Shown here: positions 42,101-53,118 of the stretch, one piece after another | Position numbering within the stretch: the first letter of the stretch is position 1 | Layout of the letters: each line of letters starts with the position of its first letter | NCBI GenBank assembly: GCA_004009845.1 | Contig: RMBW01000008.1 | Span: 545,259-609,258 of the forward strand | Length of the DNA stretch: 64,000 nucleotides | Reading direction: 5' to 3' | Origin: Davidsoniella eucalypti | Lineage: Eukaryota > Ascomycota > Sordariomycetes > Microascales > Ceratocystidaceae | Program-made: the position numbers and the translations under genes | The notes under the pieces: model-generated | What the model was told of the DNA's origin: nothing | Database searches by the model: none | Seen by the model: only the letters and a program-made list of their open reading frames with translations

Positions 42101-43900
42101 CTACCGTAAGTTCCAAGACTGCTTGTGCTCCTTGCTCTCACCAACCTTCCATGAGACCTTGACAATAATAGATCTCGGATCATCCTTGGGAATAGACCAC
42201 ACAACAGTTCCCTTAATCTTTTCGCCAGCCTTGAGCGTCACCTGCGGGTTCTCAGGGTCGATGAGCATTAAGCTCTGCTTCCAGTGAGTTTCTTTACCCA
42301 ATGGGCCAGTAGTGAATGCGATCTTGCCAGCAGCCTCGTCTTGCCATTCATTGTGCTTGAGAAGCATATCGGTGGGAACTTTCTCGGTGCGAGAAGTGAA
42401 GAAGATATCAAACCACACAAGGAATCCGTGAAGCATATCAGTGTCCTTGGCCACGGTCGATTCGAACAGCGATGTGAAGACTAGATCGGCCTCCGTAGTG
42501 TCGTGTAGCTCTAGTGCCTTGAACATAGTCGGCGAACCAGCAAGAGAGTATGGACGCATGTGCTCAACGCGAGTCTCGGCCATGGCCTTCTTTTTCATGG
42601 CGCCCATATTGAAACCGTAGATATCGTCCCAAAAGTTGACGCAGTCGTTCATGTACTCCTCGTCTGAGACGGGGGCAATAACCAGCGTAGCCAGGCTAGG
42701 AACTAAAAGGCCGTCAGGCTGTAGATACTTGTCACGTGCCCATAGCACGCTTTGTAGCATGGCTTCGTAGAGTAGTGCATAGCCCATCCATTCACTGATG
42801 ATGATGTCGACTTTCTCGACGGGTAGCGTGACTTCTTCGATGCGACCGGCTACGCAGGTGATGATATCGCTGAGACCGTTGTTGAAAATGTTTTCGCGGG
42901 CCTTGTTAATGATACCCGAGTTGTCTACGGCGATGACCTTGGCGGCTCCAGCCTTGGCGCAGAACATGCTTAGAATACCGGTACCGCAGCCAACGTCGAG
43001 GACGACCTTGCCTTTGAAGATTTGCTTGTTGGAGTAGACAAAATCGCGGTACGCCTCAGTGCGCACAGTATCCTTTAGCATAGTCTCATGGATATCTACT
43101 CTCGAGCAGTTAGTTTTCATGGGCGACCGATCGAGATATGGCTGATTGTGACTAAATTCCTGACGTACCGTAACCGGCGTACGATTCGAAGTAGTTGTTA
43201 TCGATGGACACCGGAATTCCAGTGCCACTACTTAGCTCCTTCTCAGTCTTCTTAACAACAGCATCGTCACCCCATCTCTTGTCAAGCGTTTCTTCCACTG
43301 TCTTGCGGAAGTTGCTGAACTGTTCAGCGAGTTTCTCTAGTTGCCGCTCAAGCTCGGAGTTTCTACTAGCTAGGTCAGAAGTAGCAGCTGGAGCAGCAGC
43401 AACGGCTGCCTCCTCTTCATCGATGATCTCATCGAGAAGCATGATCAAACCATCATTCTTTAGAACGGGCTTGAGTAGATCGTCAGATTCTAGGTCTTGG
43501 GTTGAAATGAGCTCGGGTAGAGCCTTGCCATCACGAACCTGCTGGTGAACTATATCCGTTAACTAGTTAGTATTTCTAGATGGCATATGGGAAGTAAGAT
43601 GAACTATTATCTTTTCTTACCAAAGTTGACCAGCTTCACCGCACCATGGAAGTCTAGTGCGAGCCGTTTCCGGGTATCTAGAAAATTGAAGTTGTGATTT
43701 GATGCTGAGTGCTCAAACATAGTGCGGGCATCTGAGAATGTCATATCGTCGAAGAATGACTTGATAGGTATACCATCTTCATAGTCAGGCTCAACGTCTT
43801 GCCAGCCATCTTCATCTCCACTGGAACTTGAGCCGCCACTACTCTGTGATTCGGTCTCGATCTTGCACGAGACGGGGTCGTTGGTGATGGGCTCAGACAT
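42101..43900 (-). CDS. PRMT3: Type I protein arginine methyltransferase 3
   Basis: This is a cytosolic SAM-dependent enzyme that makes asymmetric dimethylarginine on ribosomal protein uS5 (Rps2). Exons on the minus strand are 43621-43900, 43169-43549 and 42101-43095, giving 551 residues. The catalytic core starts YDIHETMLKDTVRTEAYRD. The SAM-binding motif I reads VLDVGCGTGILSMFCAKAG. The double-E loop is SEWMGYALLYE and the THW loop is ETHWKQSLML. The acceptor of intron 2 was chosen at GAGAGTAG because it restores YAGYDIHETM. The N-terminal region (GWQDVEPDYEDGIPIKSFFDD, FEHSASNHNFNF) occupies the place of the PRMT3 C2H2 finger, but the cysteines are missing (only a His near SNH), so the finger is degenerate. 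A coiled coil (NSELERQLEKLAEQFSNFRK) precedes the catalytic core. Confidence 0.94.
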
Positions 43901-44392
43901 GTTCTGTGATCTTTTCTAGTAGTTATCTGCGAACTCGTTGACTATACAAAAAATGGAGGTTCCTTGATATGCCTATTGGAATAAATACAAGTCGGCGCTA
44001 GAAAGTTGGCTGATGCTTGTTTATTTGCTAAGTTTGTTGTTGCTATATAAAAAAACACAGTAAAATAAATCCACTGAAGTTTTTTTTCTTTTTTTTTTCT
44101 TTTTTCTTTCTCGTAAATAGAGGAGTCATTCACTTTAATCAACTTGTTTTGTTTTCTTAATCTTGCCCTAAAGAGGCAAAGCACTTGCCTTAGCTAATAG
44201 CACTTTCAGTTGCCGAAATGCCATACAACTAGTTAGCCGCGGGATTGATATTTTGTATTATAAAAAGCGGGCTCGATACCATTACTAAAGCTCTACTATA
44301 TATGTTCCTACGACACTCACATTTAATGATATTTACATGATGTTATTGTGAAGATACAATGAAACATGGCATCGAAATCTTTGTCGTCAATT
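43901..44392. other. Intergenic region PRMT3 / USO1
   Basis: It holds the PRMT3 promoter and the USO1 3' flank. A T-rich block at 44080-44110 is the only notable feature. Confidence 0.5.
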
Positions 44393-47300
44393 CTACTCGT
44401 CAACTCCATCGTCATCATTGTCTGAATCATCATCATCATCCTCCACGTCGGAAACTGCTTCTCCGAGATCGGCCAGCCGTTTCTGTTGCACATCATATTA
44501 GCAAGTTTCTAAGGGTTAGTGGGCCATGAACACTTGACTCACTTTGTATCCAGATACTTTCTCCTCAAGGTCTCCAAAGACCATTAGAAGATCGTCCAGT
44601 TCCGTTTGTACTTCCTTCTTAGACTCTGTGAGTGAGTCTATCTTCTCAGTAGACTATAAAAAATGTGTTAATATAACATGCGTTCCACTTGAAGTCTTTA
44701 CCTCCTCAATGGGCTAATATGCGGAACTTACCTCTTCGAGTTTCTTTTTCAAGTCTTCAAGCTTGGTCTTATAAGCGGCTACAGCGTCATTTTCGGTCTT
44801 AAACTTTGCAGTCATCGCCTCAGTCTTATTTATCGCATCTTTAGTCTTGGACTGAGCCTTTTCAAGTTCTTCCGAATGATTTTTTTGTAGTTGATTGAGT
44901 TGCTGTGAATGATCACGTTTGGTCTATATGTAGTGTTGTTAGCTCGGACTCAACAGACTTGTCTTTACGATGTTTTGTACCCTCATAAGATCCACTTCGA
45001 TTCGACTACTAGTAGCATTTAGATCGGCAATACGAGCTTCTAATCTTGCTTTAATGCGCTCGATTTCAGAGTCACTGGCGGCCTTGGCTTTGTTTAGTGT
45101 TTGTTGGAATTCGGTCTGTTGGCTTTGTAGAGCGGCTTGATGAGCGGTTTGCGCTTGTCTGTGGAGCAACTATAATTAGTCCCAGCTAAAATCAACCTTC
45201 AGTGCTGTTAAAAGTACTGACCTAAGTTGTTCCGCAAAGCGACGTTCAACCTCCAGGGCTTCTCGCTTACTGGCTTCAAGCTGAAAAACATGTGATTGAG
45301 ATTGAGACCGAGCCTTACTATCTGCCTCTGTTTGTAGTTGCTCAATTCGTTGCCTTTCGTTATAAAGCTCTTGTTGGTGCAGAGATTTTATTTTCCTGGT
45401 GGGAATGTTAGCGGAAGTTATATCAAGTAATCTTCGGGTATGCAAGGAAGCCTTACTTTATCTCCAATTCGATTTGGCGTTGAAGGGCATCGTTCACGGA
45501 CTTCACCCGTGCCACCTCCACTGAAGAAGTGTCCCGTGATCTACGATGCTCGGCCTGCTCCTTTTGTAGTGCACTTTCTATGCTAGCTATCTGGTTGCGA
45601 AGATCTTCTAAGGCCTTGTCTTTTTGTTCCGACTCAACCCTAAGAGAATCAACCAACTCGCGCGAGATACCCTTCTGAATGCCATTGGAAATCACAGAGA
45701 CTTCTTCGTTCGGATCGCGTTCTAGGGAACGAGAGACTCTACTGAAAGTATCCTTGAAGAATTCTACAAATGTCCTATCGAAAAAGACATCAGGAAGTAG
45801 CCCCGATGATGGGTCCAACTTCTGAGGGATAACCTCATAATCGCGCATAAAAGGATGAGCCCTTAATCTGCTTAACCGGTCCGAAAACTTTTCTTGGCCC
45901 ATGTTCTTCAAAAGGATAGCATGAAGTGATGGTCTTGGAATCGGAGAGTCTTTGGTTGAGAATTCATATACAACTCCAAGTAACATAGCACAGAGACCTT
46001 GAACGATCTCGTCTACGCCTCTTGGCTGTACTACGGCCTGTATCAACCCTTGCACGTTGCTACCTTCATTGAGGAAATCACTAACGGCATCTAGATCTTC
46101 GTAAAGCCATGCTATTAATAACATCAAGTAAGCAGTCAAGTGACGAGGCTCATCAGACCTGTGTAGCCCAGATATTAAGTGGGCTGTGATAGTTTGTATA
46201 GCAGTGACAACCTCTTCTCCATGCTCAGCCTCACCCTCGGTAAGTTCCATGGCCTGGGCTTTGCCGTTTGCGTTGTTGTAGAGCAAGTGGAAAACGATGG
46301 TAGCCGCAAACCACATACGATAAGGATCAGACGCGGCTAGATCAGTGGCAGTGGGATTCAATAATACTGAAAGTACATTGGCTGTCTCATCATGGCCGAC
46401 CTTATGGCCACTGATGGCGCGGGCTAGAAAGTGAGAGCGGATCTGCGCATGGCCAAAGAAGTATGCCTTTAGACACTCGCAAGCCGAGAACCTCAAATCA
46501 AAGTCTTGTAGGGATGAGAGGCCCAGGGTAAGGTCTAGAAGACCATCAATGACGTAGACTTGTGGCCAAGGTGCGATGGTGCCGTCTGGGTTGGGCTGTG
46601 GCGGAGGAGCTAGAGGACTCATTACAGTCAACTGGGCGAAACCTTCTTGTAGAGGCGCATTGCCGCGTATTATATCAGCACACGCGATCATTGCCTGTCA
46701 TCAAATTAGCTATTATTCTAACTAGGATATTTTCAAGTTATAGGGAAGTACCTCTGTTTTGATTCTAATCTGGGTCGCAGGATCAAATGCCAACTGTAAA
46801 GAAGTATTTAGAAGACCTTGATTCCGGAAAGCCATTTGATTCTGAGAAGTTCCAACAGCTCCAGGGACAAGAAACAGTCTCACTAGTGCAATAAGAGCAA
46901 ACAAGTTGCGGTTTCTCTGAGATAGTACCCAATTTGCTAGTTCGGCTGCATTTTCAAGCTGCATGCTGGCCTCTAGTATACGTGCAAGCTTTGAAATCAA
47001 GCCAGATTCGCGGAACAGAGTCTGGTTTGAGTGGCTTTGGCGAAGAAGATTTGCCATTAGGATCAAGCAATCCTCTACAATCTGGCCTCCATTGGTAAGG
47101 CCTCCTTCTGATTCTATAATCATAAATAAACGCTCATAGGCATTTTCAAATACGACTAGCCTTTGTAGATCCGGCGAGTTGGGGGTCAGATATGTGAGAA
47201 GAATGATAGCTTCCCCTCTGACAGCTTCACGACTTTCGTCTAGCACAGCGACAAGGCGTGAAATTCCAAGAGGGGCAGTGAAGATGCATTCCTCGGTTCT

Positions 47301-47732
47301 TTCTGGTCGTGCTGCAAGAATAGCAATGAGAAGCTGGAGGGAGTATAGGCGCGAGTAGAAGTCGTTAGTATCGAGGAAATCGAGCAGTAAAGTGATGTTC
47401 TCCTGTCGTTGCGTGAACTCATCGGCAAGCCACAACGCCACCTCGTCAGATGCTTCAGGGCTAGATTCGTTAGGGTTGAATAGCATGAGGAGAGTCTCTA
47501 AGACTAGCTTCACCGTATCTGTATCCTCGCCATCTTTACTGAGGCTACCGATGAGTGTTCTCAAGGCCCCTGAGGCAACTGAAGCAGGAAAGTCCTTGGC
47601 GAAGCTGCGCAGACCTAGAATAGCGGCACGGCGATCTTCGAGGAGAGTAGCAGAGTTCAAGCGTCCACTGAGCACATTGATGGTCTCGCTGGCAGATTGC
47701 TTAGGGGGTGCGGTTGATATGGAGGAAAACAT
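44393..47732 (-). CDS. USO1: Uso1/p115 vesicle tethering factor
   Basis: This is a long coiled-coil tether that docks COPII vesicles at the cis-Golgi with Ypt1/Rab1 and SNAREs. Seven exons on the minus strand are 46752-47732, 45457-46694, 45222-45395, 44981-45158, 44732-44923, 44543-44653 and 44393-44482, giving 987 residues. The armadillo-like globular head (~residues 1-650) includes LEDRRAAILGLRSFAKDFP, DFYSRLYSLQLLIAIL, LPYLTPNSPD-type and VVFENAYERLFMIIE, LMANLLRQSHSNQTLFRESG, ALIALVRLFLVPGAVG, LLDLTLGLSSLQDFDLRFSACECLKAYF and FVEFFKDTFSRVSRSL. The rest is heptad-rich coiled coil, ending in a strongly acidic tail (EDDDDDSDNDDD), as in p115. The exon 4 acceptor (CCACAG at 45159) was chosen to keep the frame (EQLRQAQTAHQ). 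The tail is far shorter than in yeast Uso1 but normal for filamentous ascomycetes. The gene is divergent from RAT1. Confidence 0.9.
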
Positions 47733-48707
47733 GACTTCTGGGCATGCTAGCTGCTGCTAATTATACGAGCTATCTGATCGATTTGTCGATGATGGGTTTC
47801 AAGGCGATCGGACACGGCCAATGGTTTGGAGACGGTGTGGTCAGGTGAATGGTAGTCGAGATATAGGTGTTCTTGTTAGCTTTAGTGGTGGTATGTTGTG
47901 TAAGAAAACCCGTTAAAATGAGGTTTTACTACTGACTTGGTGTCGATGATTCGAACGAGCAGTGCTAGCGCAACTATAGTAGTGGTAGCAATAAGTAATA
48001 ACAGCAGAAATAAGTACATATAATAACTGGAAGTACTATCAATATCAAGCGAAAACAGCCAGCTTAATTAAGCAAGCATGCCAGCTTGGCTGTTATTCCT
48101 TGCTTACCTTCTGTAGCTCTCTTGATGCATATCCTCGCTAGTTACATTGGCTACCTATTGCCCAAATACGTAGGTTTCTGGAACATGCAAAGACTATATG
48201 TAGAAATAAGAAATAATGTGGAGCTTCCGCCTACAGCTACCTTAGATAGGCAAGGAAGGCCCTGATTTATGGATTGACTGGTCAGAGCTTTTCTTTTTCA
48301 ACTGAGTAGTTGTCATTTGGGTATTTTGCGCCTTAGCTGGAAAAAAAATGAACGGCCTTACATTCTGAGTCGTCTTCATTATTTCTAAAACCAACCTTCA
48401 AACATACCCAATTAGCCATTCAATCATTCAAAGCTTTCTTGCCTTCGACCTTTTTTGGTCTGCCACTGCATGTTTGCAATCGTTGCGACGTCGAATTTAT
48501 ATTTCATCGTGGCGCTTAAATTGAAAGATATACACTAAACTTTATTTCTTGTGTCGCGCGACATTCAAACTTCATCACAAATCATCGCGTATTCGCCTCT
48601 TGTCACGATTTCTTCGCATGCACCGTACACAACTTCTATAGCTATCGCTACTTCCACGACCTTACCCTCTCCGGACTTGACTCGCCTACGAGCGCCCGCT
48701 AGTCAAT
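47733..48707. other. Divergent promoter region USO1 / RAT1
   Basis: These are 975 bp with no gene. It includes a CGCG-containing, CT-rich RAT1 leader from about 48380 on. Confidence 0.5.
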
Positions 48708-51700
48708 ATGGGTATCCCCGCTGCTTTCCGATGGCTATCTAACAAATATCCTAAAATCATCTCGCCCGTCATCGAGGACAAGCCTCTCAAGATGGAGGAT
48801 GGCTCCGTCATCCCCGTCGACATGGCTGCGAAGAACCCCAATGGCGAGGAAATAGACAACCTCTACCTCGACATGAATGGTATCGTTCATCCTTGTTCGC
48901 ACCCCGAAGATCGTCCTGCACCAGCCGACGAAGAAGAGATGATGATGGAGGTGTTTAGATACACCGATCGCGTTCTCAACATAGTCCGTCCTCGCAAGGT
49001 CCTCGTGATTGCTGTTGGTAAGCTAAAATATCTGTCGCCTAATGATTATAATAAACCACTAACATTACTTCAAAATAGATGGTGTTGCTCCTCGTGCCAA
49101 AATGAACCAACAGCGTTCCAGACGTTTCCGTGCTGCTCAAGAGGCGAAAGAAAAGGCTTTGGAGAAAGAAGAACTTCTCCGATCAGTTCAAAAGGAGGGA
49201 GGCGGCATCCCTTCATCTGAAGAGGAGGTCGTACGGAAGGTTTTCGATTCCAACTCGATCACTCCTGGTACTCCTTTTATGGACATTCTCGCTGCTAGTC
49301 TGCGGTATTGGTGCGCGTACAAGCTCAACACTGACGAAGGCTGGGCCAACCTCAAAATCATCATTTCTGATGCTACTGTACCCGGTGAAGGTGAGCACAA
49401 GATCATGGATTTTATACGTTCTCAGCGCGCTTCGCCTAATCACGATCCCAACACCCGCCATGTCATTTACGGTCTTGACGCCGATCTTATCATGCTGGGT
49501 CTGGCTACTCATGAGCCATACTTCCGTGTATTGCGTGAGGATGTTTTTTTCCAAGACTCCAAGTCCAGACTTTGCCGTCTGTGTGGCCAGAAGGGTCATG
49601 AGGCCAGACAGTGTCGTGGCGCTGAAAAGGAACTCGAAGCTGCGAAAGCTCGCGCCGAAGAGGAAGCCACCAAGGAAGCCCCCGAGCCATTCTTAAAACC
49701 CTTCATTTGGCTACATGTCTCTGTGCTCCGAGAATATCTCGCTATTGAGCTTAACGTCCCCCAACTACCGTTCAAATTTAATATCGAACGTGCCATTGAT
49801 GATTGGATCTTCCTTTGCTGCTTTGTTGGTAATGATTTCCTCCCTCACCTGCCTGCCCTGGAGATTCGTGAGAACGGTATCGATACCCTCACGTCGCTTT
49901 GGAAAGAGAATCTTCCCATCATGGGAGGTTACATCACCAAAGATGGAGAGTTGGATCTCAAGCGCGCTCAAGTTATCATGGATGGGCTCGGTATACAAGA
50001 AGATGCTATTTTCAAACGCCGCAAAGAACAAGAAGATCGTCGGGATGCCAATGCTAAGCGTCGTAAGTTTGATGCTCAAGCACGTGGTGATCGCAATGCC
50101 GATCAGGGCCGTCAAAATCATGTCGTCTCCATCCCCAATGCTGCAGGCATCTTTGCTATCGGCGATAAGACTATTGACCAGATGCCCATTCGCAGAAATG
50201 ATGTTGCTAGTGCGAATACCGCCAATAAAAGCGCGGCCAGTATCCTGAAGGCCAAAATGCAAGAATCCAAGTCTCAACTCGAATCATCTCCTGCCCCTGC
50301 TAATGAACCTAGTGCCGCTAGTGCTGGAGGCTCATCAGGCAGTGGAAAACGCAAGGCCGATGAGTTGGAAGATTCCGCAGCTACAACCAAACCCAGTGAA
50401 GACGAGGCCACCGATCCAGTGAGAATGTGGGAAGAAGGCTACGCTGACCGGTACTACGAGCAGAAATTTCATGTTAGTCCTCAAGATATCGAATTCCGCA
50501 ACAAGGTTGCCGAAAGCTACATGGAAGGTCTTGCTTGGGTTTTGCTTTACTACTTCCAGGGTTGCCCATCTTGGGAATGGTACTACCCTTACCACTATGC
50601 ACCATTTGCACAGGACTTCACCAACATCTCCAAGATGGAGATTTCTTTCGAAAAAGGACGAACGGCTCGCCCCTTTGAACAGCTTATGAGCGTTCTTCCT
50701 GCTGCATCACGCCATGCTCTCCCCGTGGTCTTCCATGACCTCATGCTCAACGAGGATAGTAGCATTATCGATTTCTACCCTGAAGATTTTGAGATTGATC
50801 TCAACGGTAAAAAGATGGCGTGGCAGGGTGTTGCTTTACTTCCGTTCATCGATATGCCTCGTCTTCTGACAGCAGTACAAGCCAAGTATCCTGAGCTTAG
50901 CGAGGCTGACACACATCGCAACATGCCTGGCCGTGAGGTTCTCATTCTGTGTGACAAAAACCAAGCCGGTATCTATGATGATATCACTAGCAACTTTTAT
51001 GCAAAGAAGAAGAAATCTGGTGAAGATGACAATAAATTTGAGCTTGATGCTACTCGGAGCGCTGGTATGACCGGTGTTGTTGAAAAGATACCCGATTATA
51101 TGCCCCATGGCGCACTTCTATACCCCCTAGAGCGGAAAGGAATGCCCGATATTGACTATGACAGATCCATCAGGTAAGTTTTCTTTTTTTTTTTTTCAAC
51201 CATATATACACCATACTAGTTTGGAAAAAAAAACTAACTATCTCGTTAGTGTCTACTACACTATGCCTGACAATGGCCATGGGCACAAATCTATGCTCCT
51301 TAGAGGTGTCAAATTACCGCCAACGGCATTGAACCGTCACGACGCGGATATTCTAAAGAACAAGATTGCTGGTGGCTCTGGTCACAACCACGGCGGTGCT
51401 CCTTATAACCGCAACAACAACAACAACAACTACAACAACTCTCGTCACAACAATTCTAATTCTTATGGATCTGATGGGGGCCGTGGCGGTTACAACAACG
51501 GAGGACGTGGTGGCTATAACAGTGGTGGCCGTGGTGGCCACGGTGATAACCGTAGCTATGGCAGCGGTCACAAACAGAGCGGCCACAACAACAACTACAA
51601 CCCTCGCCCATACAACGGCGATCAAAGCGGTTACCGAAACAACGGTGGCCCTCCTGCTCCCGGTCACCCTGATTTCGGTCGTGGAACCCCACCCGGCCCC

Positions 51701-51955
51701 TCTCCCCCCGGCGTTCAAAACTACTACAATAACAATGGACGTGGTGGATATGGCGGCAACAGACGTGGGGGTTACGGCCAGCCGTCAGACCATAACGGCG
51801 GCGGCTACAACGGCGGAAGCGGCTATGGTGGCCCCCCTAGAGACAACAACTACCATGGCCATGGCGGCGGCGGTGGCTTCCAGCGTGGAGGTGGTGGTGG
51901 CTACAGAGGAAGAGGAGGATTCCGTGGTGGTCGTGGTGGCGGTAACCACTATTAA
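48708..51955 (+). CDS. RAT1: Nuclear 5'-3' exoribonuclease Rat1/Xrn2
   Basis: This essential nuclear exonuclease works in transcription termination (torpedo), rRNA 5' processing and RNA surveillance, with partner Rai1. Exons are 48708-49017, 49079-51173 and 51250-51955, giving 1,036 residues. Conserved catalytic motifs are MGIPAAFRWLSNKYP at the start, LYLDMNGIVHPCSHP, DGVAPRAKMNQQRSRRFRAA (joined over intron 1), SDATVPGEGEHKIMDFIR, GLDADLIMLGLATHEP and FVGNDFLPHLP. A CCHC zinc knuckle typical of Xrn2 rather than Xrn1 is at ~268-285 (CRLCGQKGHEARQC). The conserved RMWEEGYADRYYEQKF, EGLAWVLLYYFQGCPSWEWYYPYHYAPFA and PFEQLMSVLPAASRHALP blocks follow. The last ~200 residues are an RGG/GGY/Asn-rich low-complexity tail (bases ~51370-51955), probably RNA-binding or phase-separating, and coded by AAC and GGY repeats. 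Confidence 0.96.
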
Positions 51956-53118
51956 GTAAAGTTAGAAGGGACAGCGTTATAACAATATAAATCGTATTTA
52001 TTAGTATAGAGTTTAAGCTATGGGTAACATTCGCAAAATCATCAAAGTCTTTGACACAATCCCACTCGATAGAATGGTAGTAATACTGTATCACAAATGC
52101 ACGTGAAGATGAAAGGTTGCTTAGTCGGTAGTTTCCTCCTAATAATCGCATATGTGCCATGATCGTATTGAGGCAATATGAACAATTAACAATCTTGTCC
52201 TTCTTACATGTAGTAACTTAGCGCAGATCTTGAATGTGGATTCATCGATTCTTCAACGAACCGGCCAACAGATGAATAATCCTGTGTTGCGTGTTCGATG
52301 ATCGTCTTTTAATGTGTCTAATGTGTATCCTGGTTGAGCTATCTATTCCTGTTTTTTCTTCTTTTTTTCTTTTTCCCTCATGTTTGCTTCTTTGCTTTGG
52401 CTCCAACCAGTTACGAATGTACTTGGGATTTTACTGTTCTAGAGCCCACTCTCCCCTGAATTTTGAGTGACCGCCTGTATTCTTGCCTTGTCATTCTACG
52501 GTAAACTACACCGATAGAAGCAATCCTTCACTGTGAGCTTGCTCGGCCATCAGCATGTTTACTAGGAATCATCGTTTGCTCCCATATAAATGCCCATACT
52601 AACGTATATCGCGGCTGAGATCCTCTATTAAGACTGTCTATCGAAGTAGATAGCAGCCTTGCTGATTTTTCCATATTCGATTTTTTTCGGCATATCTTTT
52701 TTCTACAGCGACACTACAGCTAAATTGGCAGTTTCTATTGTGTTGTTCTCGAGCAAACCCCTGCCTCGACAGTCGATTTTTTCGTTATAGAATTGGCCGA
52801 CTTACTTACGCGACCGCCATTTATTCTTCTATTTTTTTTTCCCTTTTCAACAGCCCCTCCTTGTCTCCCCCCGCCATAGTAATATTGCTCTCCTACTCAA
52901 TTATGAACTAGTGCCAGCCCGTTGCTCCTCTATTAGCTGTACTTTGTAGTGTGCCGCCAACGCACTATTAACGAGCTGGCCCTCACACGCTTCTAGCTGA
53001 TCTAATCTGTCTCAGCCCATGATCTGGACTCCCTCGTACCTATACAAACCAGTCTGCTTCTGAAGCTACCCGTCAATACAAACAATCGCCCCGTCTCATT
53101 GACGCCACTTCCGTCACG
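51956..53118. other. Intergenic region RAT1 to RasGAP
   Basis: These are 1.16 kb with RAT1 3' flank, then a T-rich stretch (52340-52870) and a CT-rich leader for the RasGAP gene. No gene, RNA gene or repeat is identified. Confidence 0.5.

Noticed and set aside
51353..51959. Long frames (121 and 197 codons) over the RAT1 3' end
   Set aside because: They are alternative-frame readings of the AAC/GGY repeat coding the RGG tail of RAT1.
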